Assembly (NCBI RefSeq): GCF_036924525.1
Contig: NZ_JAZHRU010000001.1
Span: 3,811,001-3,875,000 of the forward strand
Reading direction: 5' to 3'
DNA: 64,000 nt
Source: Bradyrhizobium sp. AZCC 1719
GTDB lineage: Bacteria; Pseudomonadota; Alphaproteobacteria; Rhizobiales; Xanthobacteraceae
The notes beneath the pieces were generated by a model, which saw nothing but the letters and a program-made list of their open reading frames with translations, was not told the origin of the DNA and made no database searches. Numbering within the stretch: the first letter of the stretch is position 1; each line of letters opens with the position of its first letter. Both the position numbers and the translations under genes were made by a program. Below are positions 45,282 through 52,390 of this stretch, in pieces.

Positions 45282-45508
45282 TCAGCACATGGGACGAGAT
45301 CAAGGCGTGGTTCAAGGATTCCGTGACGATCCTCTGGGCGCGTATCCAGTACGTCGTCGGCATCGTTGGCGCAGGGATCATCGCCGCCTTTTCGGGATAC
45401 GACTTCACCCAGCTATCGAGCCTGGACGCCAGGTCGGCGTTCAAGATGCTGGCCTTTGCAGCGCTGGCCGGCGTTATCACCGAGGCCTGCCGCCGCCGGA
45501 CGCTCTGA
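45278..45508 (+). CDS. Holin-like protein
   Basis: A 76-residue protein with two hydrophobic stretches (YVVGIVGAGIIAAFSG and SAFKMLAFAALAGVI) and a basic end (CRRRTL). Size, membrane topology and ATGA overlap with the endolysin gene suggest a holin. Family membership is not recognised by motif. Confidence 0.65.
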   Translation: MISTWDEIKAWFKDSVTILWARIQYVVGIVGAGIIAAFSGYDFTQLSSLDARSAFKMLAFAALAGVITEACRRRTL

Positions 45509-45509
45509 C

Positions 45510-45677
45510 ATGAAAATCGTGCTCGCCCTGCTGGCTTGGACGGCCGTGCTGGCAGGCGGATGGGTAATCTGGATCGCGAGCCAGCTCTATCACGTTCGCC
45601 CCGGCGTGTTCGGCGCTGAAGGGTTGGCGGTCGTGGTCGCGGTATGGATGACGCTGGAGACGCGCAAATGTGGATGA
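45510..45677 (+). CDS. Small membrane protein of lysis module, 55 residues
   Basis: ATG 45510 immediately follows the holin-like gene (stop at 45506-45508). The product (MKIVLALLAWTAVLAGGWVI) has two hydrophobic segments. In a lysis cassette such a protein could be a second holin, antiholin or spanin part; none is recognised. Its 3' end overlaps the next gene by 10 bp. Confidence 0.6.
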   Translation: MKIVLALLAWTAVLAGGWVIWIASQLYHVRPGVFGAEGLAVVVAVWMTLETRKCG

Positions 45678-46051
45678 CCATCGTCAGTTTCATCGGCGGC
45701 CCGGTCATCAAGGGTCTGATCGAAGGTTACAAAGCGAAGCTTGCTGCCGGTAACACCTCGGAGAGGATCGCGAGTGAGACGGCATCTGCCGAGATCGCCG
45801 CGCAGGTCTCCGAAACCAACGCGATCATGCAATATCGCCTCGCCGAGATCGGACACTGGTATGAGCCGGACAAGCTGATGGGATATTTCGTGGCTATCTA
45901 TTTTGGAAAACTCTTGATCTGGGACAAGGTTCTCGGCCTTGGCACGACCGATCCGCTCGCGGGCTTTGCGGCGATCACCTCGAATCTCGTGGTGTCGTTC
46001 TATTTCGCCAAGCGAGGTTTCGAGAACGTGGCGCGGATTATCAAGCGATGA
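45668..46051 (+). CDS. Phage holin-family-like protein (3TM/GTA type)
   Basis: A 127-residue protein from ATG 45668 behind GGAGACGC. A helical soluble region (SETASAEIAAQVSETNAIMQ) is followed by hydrophobic segments (LMGYFVAIYFGKLLIWDKVL; AAITSNLVVSFYFAKRGFEN). The pattern fits the 3TM holins found in gene transfer agents and rhizobial phages. Confidence 0.65.
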   Translation: MWMTIVSFIGGPVIKGLIEGYKAKLAAGNTSERIASETASAEIAAQVSETNAIMQYRLAEIGHWYEPDKLMGYFVAIYFGKLLIWDKVLGLGTTDPLAGFAAITSNLVVSFYFAKRGFENVARIIKR

Positions 46052-46350
46052 CCGGGATGCAGGCGGCGGATGTCAGGGCCATCGTCATCGAGACGCTGGC
46101 CGAACAGCAACGGATTCGTCACGACGATATCGACGCAGTGGTTCTCAAAGCCGTCGCAACGACACTGACTTCGTTTGGGATCGACGAGGACGATCGAAGA
46201 GAGCTTCGCGCTGATTTTCAGCACCTGCGGCGCTGGCGCAGAAGCGTCGAGCAGGCGCAGAGCTATACCTTCAAGGCAGTCGTCACGATGATCGTGACGG
46301 GATTCGTCGGTGCCGTGTGGCTCGGCATCAAGGCGACGCTCGGCAAATGA
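46048..46350 (+). CDS. Phage small membrane protein, 100 residues
   Basis: ATG 46048 overlaps the previous stop (ATGA). A charged helical N-terminal part (ELRADFQHLRRWRRSVEQAQ) precedes one C-terminal membrane segment (TMIVTGFVGAVWLGI). The layout matches small accessory proteins next to holins in alphaproteobacterial phages. Confidence 0.62.
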   Translation: MTGMQAADVRAIVIETLAEQQRIRHDDIDAVVLKAVATTLTSFGIDEDDRRELRADFQHLRRWRRSVEQAQSYTFKAVVTMIVTGFVGAVWLGIKATLGK

Positions 46351-46397
46351 TCGGTTGACTTGCCGCACACATAGACGAACTCGGATGCAGGCGCGAC

Positions 46398-46826
46398 ATG
46401 TATCAAATTCGCGAGGTTGACGGGAGCGACGACGATATTGCGGACACACTTGCAGAGCTTCATCAGTTGACGTTTCTTGACACCGCACCCGTTCCGCAAT
46501 TCGATCAGGGGCACTGGTGGCTTGCGCTTTGCGGAACCAGGCCCGTCGCTTTCGCCGGTGTCATTCCGTCGACGCACGTTTTCAAAGCGGGCTATTTTTG
46601 CCGCGTTGGCGTGCTGGGCAAGCATTGCGGACGTCGGCTTCAGTTGCGCCTGATGCGGGCCATGGAGGCGCGTGCGCGTCTGAATGGATGGTGTTCGATC
46701 GTATCTGACACGACGGACAATATTTCATCAGCCAACAACTTCATTCGCGCGGGTTACCGCCTGTTCAGCCCAACGCATCCCTGGGCCTGGCCGAACACGC
46801 TTTATTGGCGCAAGGACATGAAATAG
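46398..46826 (+). CDS. GNAT-family acetyltransferase (phage-linked)
   Basis: A 142-residue GNAT enzyme: YFCRVGVLGKHCGRRLQLRL is the acetyl-CoA binding beta4-alpha3 segment with a Q/RxxGxG/A-type loop, and NNFIRAGYRLFSPTHPW is the C-terminal motif. Substrate unknown. It is the last gene before a terminator and is directionally part of the phage block. Confidence 0.75.
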   Translation: MYQIREVDGSDDDIADTLAELHQLTFLDTAPVPQFDQGHWWLALCGTRPVAFAGVIPSTHVFKAGYFCRVGVLGKHCGRRLQLRLMRAMEARARLNGWCSIVSDTTDNISSANNFIRAGYRLFSPTHPWAWPNTLYWRKDMK

Positions 46827-46863
46827 CTGCTTGGCATTTTCATGCCTCAAAATGCCTCTACTC

Positions 46864-46893
46864 GCCCGGTGGCCATCGGCCGCCGGGCCTTTT
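46864..46893 (+). terminator. Intrinsic terminator at end of phage block
   Basis: GCCCGGTGG (46864-46872) pairs with CCGCCGGGC (46880-46888, one G-U pair), followed by CTTTTT. It closes the phage transcription unit and is the apparent right boundary of phage DNA. Confidence 0.85.
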
Positions 46894-47014
46894 TGCGTTT
46901 TTTGAGCAACCTCTTGCGGCGGAGTAGCCATCCGCCCGTCTTGATCATTGGCCATCAGCCGGTAGACTGGCAAAGCGTGGGCGGCGCAAAGCAACGGAGC
47001 AGGCGAGGAAGCAT

Positions 47015-48241
47015 ATGGCGGAGGTCGGCCGCAAGCCGGATGCAGGTTCGCCCGCGGGACCGGGCTCGGACAGCTATGTCGCCATGGTTGCGCGTGCCAA
47101 GGCCCTGATTCCAGAATTGCGCGGTCGCGCTTCAAAGACGGAGGAACTCCGCCGCCTGCCACCGGAGACCGAACGTGATTTGCATGACGCCGGCTTGTTC
47201 CGGATCGTGCAGCCCAAGCGCGTCGGAGGTGCCGAGCTTGACTATATTGCTCTGGTCGATTGCTCCGACGCGTTGGCGCAGGCGGATGCTTCCGTAGCAT
47301 GGAACTTCGCCAATCTTGCCAGCCACCACTGGATGCTGGGCATGTTTGACAAGCACGCGCAGGATGCGGTCTGGGGCAGGAATGTCGATGCGTTGATCGC
47401 CTCGTCTTTCATCTTTCCAGCCGGGCGCGCGAGAAAGGTGGAGGGGGGATACGTCCTGCGCGGTCATTGGCCTTTCTCCTCGGGTGTCGAGTCCTGCGAC
47501 TGGAACATGCTTGCAGGCGTGGTGTCCTCGGACGATGAGGCTGAGGGTATCGAATATCGGATATTCCTGCTCAACCGGAGCGAATACAGGATCAACGACA
47601 CCTGGAATGCGACGGGCCTGTGCGGTACCGGGTCGAACGATGTATGGGTCGAGGATTGCTTCGTTGCGGAGAACATGACCATCGCAGTCAGCGATCTGAC
47701 TGGCGGACCGACGCCCGGAAGCGCCGTCAATCCAAATGCGCTCTATGCGCTACCGGTATTCTCGCTGTTTCCTTACGTATTGTCGGGCGTAGGTTTGGGC
47801 AATGCGCAAGCCTGTCTCAATGATTACGTCGAGTTCGCGCGGCATCGGGCCTCGACCTACAATCGGGCCAAACTCAGCGATCTGCAGACTACCCAAATCA
47901 AGATCGCGGAGGCGTCCGCCAAGATCGATGCGGCTCGTCTCGTGATGCGTGCGAACTGCATCGATGCGATGGCCGAGGCGAGGCGGGGCCATATTCCAGA
48001 CCTTGCGGTCAAGACGAGGTTGCGGCGGGATGGCGCCTTCGCAGTGAACCTTTGCACCGAAGCGGTCTCGCTGTTGTTCGCGGCAAGTGGCGCACGCAGC
48101 CTGTTCACGTCAGGCGCGCTGCAGCGGCAGTTCCGCGACGCTCACGCCGTGAACTCGCACCTCGCATTCAATTTTGATGCGGCAGGAACCAACTATGGAC
48201 GCGTGGCGCTTGGCCTGCCGTCCGAAAATCTGACGCTCTGA
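47015..48241 (+). CDS. Flavin-dependent monooxygenase, acyl-CoA dehydrogenase fold (HsaA-like)
   Basis: A 408-residue protein of the group D flavin monooxygenases (HsaA, C2-HpaH, DszC type). Features are LPPETERDLHDAGLFRIVQP, DASVAWNFANLASHHWML, GHWPFSSGVESCDWNMLAGV and DTWNATGLCGTGSNDVWVED. These enzymes hydroxylate aromatic or related substrates using reduced flavin made by a partner. The partner reductase is encoded 10 bp downstream. ATG 47015 follows AGGAAG. The substrate cannot be deduced. Confidence 0.85.
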   Translation: MAEVGRKPDAGSPAGPGSDSYVAMVARAKALIPELRGRASKTEELRRLPPETERDLHDAGLFRIVQPKRVGGAELDYIALVDCSDALAQADASVAWNFANLASHHWMLGMFDKHAQDAVWGRNVDALIASSFIFPAGRARKVEGGYVLRGHWPFSSGVESCDWNMLAGVVSSDDEAEGIEYRIFLLNRSEYRINDTWNATGLCGTGSNDVWVEDCFVAENMTIAVSDLTGGPTPGSAVNPNALYALPVFSLFPYVLSGVGLGNAQACLNDYVEFARHRASTYNRAKLSDLQTTQIKIAEASAKIDAARLVMRANCIDAMAEARRGHIPDLAVKTRLRRDGAFAVNLCTEAVSLLFAASGARSLFTSGALQRQFRDAHAVNSHLAFNFDAAGTNYGRVALGLPSENLTL

Positions 48242-48251
48242 GGCCCGGCGG

Positions 48252-48803
48252 ATGTCTGATGCACCCAAACATCCGGCCGATCCGGCCAATGAACTTGCCA
48301 GCGACAACTCGGCGATTGACCCACGGGATTTTCGCAATGCGCTCGGCACATTCGCCACCGGCGTCACCATTGTCACGGCATTGGCCGCGGACGGGAGGCC
48401 GTATGGCGTTACTTGCAACTCCTTCGCTTCGGTATCGCTCAATCCGCCGCTGGTGTTATGGAGCCTCGGGATGTTTTCGCAGGGGCTTACGATCTTCCAG
48501 AATGCCAGCCATTTTGCGGTCAACGTTCTCGGAGCTTCCCAGCAGGCGCTGGCGTCGCAGTTCGCAAAGTCGTCGGATGACAAGTTCGCCGGCGTGAACT
48601 GGACGCCGGGGCTTGGCAACGCGCCGGTGTTGACCGATTGCGTCGCCAATTTCCAATGCCGCGCGGCCAATCGGTATTACGGCGGCGACCACATCATCTT
48701 CCTCGGCGCCGTCGAGGCCTATGCCTATAATCGGCAGGAACCCCTGCTGTTTGCGCGCGGTAATTTCGGCCGGTTTATTGCTGGAGATGGTAAGTCCTCG
48801 TGA
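48252..48803 (+). CDS. Flavin reductase, partner of the monooxygenase
   Basis: A 183-residue protein of the flavin-reductase-like domain family (HpaC/HsaB). The core begins FRNALGTFATGVTIVTALAA and has YGVTCNSFASVSLNPPLVLW and FAVNVLGASQQALASQFA. It supplies reduced FMN or FAD from NAD(P)H. The adjacency and order match known two-component monooxygenase operons. Confidence 0.88.
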   Translation: MSDAPKHPADPANELASDNSAIDPRDFRNALGTFATGVTIVTALAADGRPYGVTCNSFASVSLNPPLVLWSLGMFSQGLTIFQNASHFAVNVLGASQQALASQFAKSSDDKFAGVNWTPGLGNAPVLTDCVANFQCRAANRYYGGDHIIFLGAVEAYAYNRQEPLLFARGNFGRFIAGDGKSS

Positions 48804-48849
48804 GCAACCGCCGAATCTCGCTGGGCCTTCGACGATGCTGCGGCAGACA

Positions 48850-49731
48850 TCAAATCTGGATATTTGCCATCTCTGCGCGATACCAGTCGCCAATCTCGCT
48901 GGCTGTCATCAGGGCCACGCCGTCGTGACCCTGGACATAGTCGAGCAACTCCTCCAGATATTTGATGCGATGCGGCACGCCCGTGATGTACGGGTGAACT
49001 GAGATCGCCATGATTCGCGCGTTCGATGCGCCTTCGAGATATAGCCGATCGAACTGATCGGTGCAGCGTTTCAGGAATTGCTCGGAAGAAAGATGCTGCA
49101 GTGCGTGGATGACGATGTCGTTGGTTTCGACCGAATAGGGAATCGTCGTGATGGTGCCGTGAGGCGTAGCGATGTCCTGTGGCAAATCGTCGATCACCCA
49201 ATCCGCAACGTATTCGATGCCGTTGAGGCGCAGCAGATCGAGGGTTTCCTCGGTCTCGGTAAGGCCGGGGCTTTCCCATGACCGCGGCGGCTTCCCTGCG
49301 AATTTCGAAATTGTCTCGACCGATCGTTTGATGGCATCGGCCTGATTCTCGACTTTGTGCATCGGCCCTTGCACGAAACCGTGACCCATGAATTCAAAGC
49401 CGGCGTCAAGCGCAGCGGAGGCGACCCGTGGGTAGGAGTTGCAGACATTGGCATTGAGCGCCAACGTCGCCGGTATATTGCGGTCGGTCAGTGCCTTGAG
49501 CTGTCGCCAGAAGCCGGCGCGCATCCCGTATTCATGCCAGGACCAGTTCGGCACGTCGGGCAATAGCGGCTGGCCCATCGGCGGACTCAGCACGGTGCGA
49601 GGCATCGCGTTCTCGATCCGCCACTCCTCGACATTGAGGATGACCCATACCGCGAGTCTCTTGCCGCCGGGAAGCGTGAGCTTCGGCCTGTCGACTTGCG
49701 CTTGATAGGGAACGCGGTCGCTCAGTGCCAC
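48850..49731 (-). CDS. Polysaccharide-deacetylase-family hydrolase (PuuE/amidase-like)
   Basis: A 293-residue NodB-like hydrolase related to cofactor-independent allantoinase PuuE and peptidoglycan deacetylases: VWVILNVEEWRIENAM, WHEYGMRAGFWRQLKAL, GHGFVQGPMHKVENQ, SWESPGLTETEETLDLLRLN and VHPYITGVPHRI. In catabolic clusters such proteins often act on C-N bonds rather than sugars. Convergent with the reductase gene and 18 bp downstream of a luciferase-like gene on the same strand. Confidence 0.82.
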   Translation of the reverse strand: MALSDRVPYQAQVDRPKLTLPGGKRLAVWVILNVEEWRIENAMPRTVLSPPMGQPLLPDVPNWSWHEYGMRAGFWRQLKALTDRNIPATLALNANVCNSYPRVASAALDAGFEFMGHGFVQGPMHKVENQADAIKRSVETISKFAGKPPRSWESPGLTETEETLDLLRLNGIEYVADWVIDDLPQDIATPHGTITTIPYSVETNDIVIHALQHLSSEQFLKRCTDQFDRLYLEGASNARIMAISVHPYITGVPHRIKYLEELLDYVQGHDGVALMTASEIGDWYRAEMANIQI

Positions 49732-49749
49732 GGCAAACTCCCCTGCGGA

Positions 49750-50856
49750 TTATTCGGCGGCTTTAGAATCGCCGGATGCCCCGGCATTGATCCTCGGCAT
49801 GACCTGTTCGGCCATTAGGACCATCGACTGTCGCCCCAGTTCGCGGTCTTTCCAGTCCTTGCCGGCATACAGCAACGTGCCGAAGGGGCCGGTCTCTTCC
49901 TGAAAAGCCAGCAGTTGATCCGCCACGCTGTCCGGCGTGCCATGAATGATCAGCTTGTCGCAGATCGACTCCAGCGTCACCTCGTCGTCCGGCTGATCGC
50001 GGCGGGACTTGAACAGCTCGATGCGACCGCTCCGCTTCAGCTTGGTGAGCAACGAGCGATAATAGTAGACGTAAGGTCCGTTTGGATCGGTGGCATAAGC
50101 CTTTGCGGTAGCTGCGTCCTTGGCTACGAACACGCTCTTGGCAACGCGCCAATTCGCTGGATCCGCAGGACGGCCGGCGCGTTCGCATCCCTCTACATAT
50201 TTCGGCCAATGGCTCTTCACCCAGGCCGGCATCAGGAAATTTGCCGAGATTGGTTCCCAACCGCGCGCGGCAGCTTCTGTCACACCCTTTGAAAACGGCG
50301 CCACCGCAGTGACCACGATCGGCGGATGCGGCCGCTGCAGTGGGCGCGGAATGAAGCCTTGGCCGATGTCTTCGATCAGCGTCTTCTGCACCGATATATT
50401 CCAGAATTGACCCTGCAGATTATAGGGCGGCTCGCTGACCCAGATCTGAAGCACCTGATTGATCGCCTCCAGGAACATGGCATTCCTGTCCGCTTCGAGA
50501 TTGCCAAACACTTCCGCGTCCGACAGCAGGCCGCCCGGGCTGATGCCGAAGATCAGTCGCCCGTCGAGCATATGATCGAGCATCGCTATCGAGGCTGCAA
50601 TCGCCGCCGGATGAGCGTTCGGCATGTTGACAGTGCCGGTGCCAAGTTTGATCTTGCTAGTTGCGGTGGCGAGCCATGCAATGAATGCGATGCAAGATGT
50701 GATGTTCTCGGCTCTGTCCGTGGTGTGCTCGCCGACATAGCCCTCGGTGAACCCGAGCTCATCGGCCAGCAGGAAAGCCTCTCGATCCTCCTTGAGCGAA
50801 AGCCGCCAATCCTTGTCGACAGGATGGATCGGCATCGTAAAGAACCCAAGCTTCAT
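49750..50856 (-). CDS. Luciferase-like (LLM) flavin-dependent oxidoreductase
   Basis: A 368-residue bacterial-luciferase-fold monooxygenase: MKLGFFTMPIHPVDKDWRLS, FTEGYVGEHTTDRAENITSC, KIKLGTGTVNMPNAHPAAI, GRLIFGISPGGLLSDAEVFG and IHGTPDSVADQLLAFQEETG. Such enzymes use reduced flavin and O2, so the reductase at 48252 may also serve it. Substrate unknown. The upstream gap to 51027 (170 bp) is a divergent promoter region. Confidence 0.87.
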   Translation of the reverse strand: MKLGFFTMPIHPVDKDWRLSLKEDREAFLLADELGFTEGYVGEHTTDRAENITSCIAFIAWLATATSKIKLGTGTVNMPNAHPAAIAASIAMLDHMLDGRLIFGISPGGLLSDAEVFGNLEADRNAMFLEAINQVLQIWVSEPPYNLQGQFWNISVQKTLIEDIGQGFIPRPLQRPHPPIVVTAVAPFSKGVTEAAARGWEPISANFLMPAWVKSHWPKYVEGCERAGRPADPANWRVAKSVFVAKDAATAKAYATDPNGPYVYYYRSLLTKLKRSGRIELFKSRRDQPDDEVTLESICDKLIIHGTPDSVADQLLAFQEETGPFGTLLYAGKDWKDRELGRQSMVLMAEQVMPRINAGASGDSKAAE

Positions 50857-51026
50857 GGTCGCTCTTCCCCAATGGCAGGCTTTTTATTTGCACAGAACGT
50901 GCGTCGTTCGTCGCTCGAAAACAAGCTCAAAGTCGAAATAATCATCTAACAAACTTGACCTTTGGCGGTCTCAGCCGTCTAATCCCGCGAAAATGTCGAT
51001 AGTTGGCCGGGGAGGTCACGCCAAAA

Positions 51027-51908
51027 ATGAAAGCCTCGGCTTTCGCTTATGCCCGCGCAACCAGTGTCGCCAATGCGCTGGAATTGCTGACCGCGTATGG
51101 CGAAAGGGCCAAGCTATTGTCGGGCGGCCAGAGCCTGGTGCCGGCGATGAATCTGCGCCTAGTCGCACCCGAACTCATTGTCGATATTGGCGAGCTGACC
51201 GAGTTGCGCGGGGTAGCGGTGAAGGGAGAGGTCCTCACCATAGGTGCGCTGACACGTCACGCCGATCTCTTGAAATCCTCCGAAATAGCAGCCCATGCCC
51301 CCTTGCTGAAGGATGCGGTCACCCATGTCGCCCATCCTGCGATCCGCAATCGCGGCACGATTGGGGGAAGCCTTGCGCACGCTGATCCGGCTTCGGAACT
51401 GCCGGCTTGCATGCTCACGCTTGGCGCTACCATTATTGCCCGCGGACCGGGCGGCGAGCGGCGGATTGCGGCAAACGAGTTCTTCGCCGGGATCTACGAA
51501 ACTGCGCTTACGCCGCAGGAGCTGCTGGTTGCCGTCGAGCTGCCGCTGACTCCAAAGAACTCGACGCATTTCTTTCATGAGTTCGCCCGTCGGCATGGCG
51601 ATTACGCCATTGTTGGCCTCGCAGCCCAGGCCTCCATCAAGGATGGGCGCTTCGCCGATCTTCGACTTGGCTTCTTTGCCGTCGGCGATCGCCCGTTGCT
51701 GGCCAAGTCTGCCAGCAAGCTAGTCGATGTCGCCGTCACCTCTGCGGTGTTGTCTGAGGCAGCTTCCGCATTGGACGATGAACTCGATCCGCTGGAGGAT
51801 CAACAGGCGACACCCGCCATGCGTCGGCATCTGGCGAAGGTTCTGTTGAGGCGCTGTGTGTCGTTACTGCTTGCCCGGCCTGATCTTCGTGCGGGAGCGT
51901 CAGCGTGA
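51027..51908 (+). CDS. Molybdenum hydroxylase FAD-binding subunit (CoxM type)
   Basis: A 293-residue medium subunit with the two FAD motifs: SGGQSLVPAMNLRL (near residue 32) and IRNRGTIGGSLAHADPASEL (near 100-125). It passes electrons from the 2Fe-2S subunit to FAD. ATG 51027 follows GGGGAGG. It overlaps the next subunit by ATGA, so the three subunits are tightly coupled. Confidence 0.9.
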   Translation: MKASAFAYARATSVANALELLTAYGERAKLLSGGQSLVPAMNLRLVAPELIVDIGELTELRGVAVKGEVLTIGALTRHADLLKSSEIAAHAPLLKDAVTHVAHPAIRNRGTIGGSLAHADPASELPACMLTLGATIIARGPGGERRIAANEFFAGIYETALTPQELLVAVELPLTPKNSTHFFHEFARRHGDYAIVGLAAQASIKDGRFADLRLGFFAVGDRPLLAKSASKLVDVAVTSAVLSEAASALDDELDPLEDQQATPAMRRHLAKVLLRRCVSLLLARPDLRAGASA

Positions 51909-52390
51909 CGGCTACGGTTGCGATTGCGCTGAGCGTCAATGGCGAGCTCGTCGAAGCGAATGTACTGCCGCGCCTGAATCTGGCAGATTTTCTTCGCGAG
52001 CATCTCAAGCTGACCGGCACGCATGTCGGATGCGAACATGGCGTGTGTGGGGCATGCACGGTCCGCGTCAATGGCGACATCGTCCGCTCCTGCCTGATGC
52101 TCGCGGTTCAGACGCACAATGCAGCGATCGAGACGATCGAGGGACTGTCCGATAGCGGCGAGATTGCCGATTTGCAGTCAGCATTCCGGGAGCGTAACGC
52201 GCTGCAGTGCGGTTTCTGCACGCCGGGAATGCTGATGGCGGCGCAGGACCTGCTGAAGCAATCGCCGTGTCCGGATCGAGAGCAGATACGCGAACATCTT
52301 TCCGGCAATTATTGTCGCTGTACGGGCTACCAGGCAATCGTCGACGCCATCGAGAGCACGGCGTGGACGCGTACGGGACGCCGGCCATGA
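51905..52390 (+). CDS. Molybdenum hydroxylase 2Fe-2S subunit (CoxS type)
   Basis: A 161-residue small subunit with both iron-sulfur motifs: plant-type CEHGVCGACT and the second cluster CGFCTPGM ... CRCTGYQAI. It relays electrons from the molybdenum site to FAD. Its stop overlaps the start of the large subunit by 4 bp. Confidence 0.93.
   Translation: MTATVAIALSVNGELVEANVLPRLNLADFLREHLKLTGTHVGCEHGVCGACTVRVNGDIVRSCLMLAVQTHNAAIETIEGLSDSGEIADLQSAFRERNALQCGFCTPGMLMAAQDLLKQSPCPDREQIREHLSGNYCRCTGYQAIVDAIESTAWTRTGRRP

Noticed and set aside
42446..46893. Complete tailocin or gene transfer agent
   Set aside because: Fibre and lysis genes are present but no sheath, tube, baseplate, tape measure, capsid or portal gene is visible.
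46728..47300. 190-codon reverse frame near the phage boundary
   Set aside because: It crosses the GNAT gene, a terminator and the monooxygenase start, and is Pro/Arg-rich noise.
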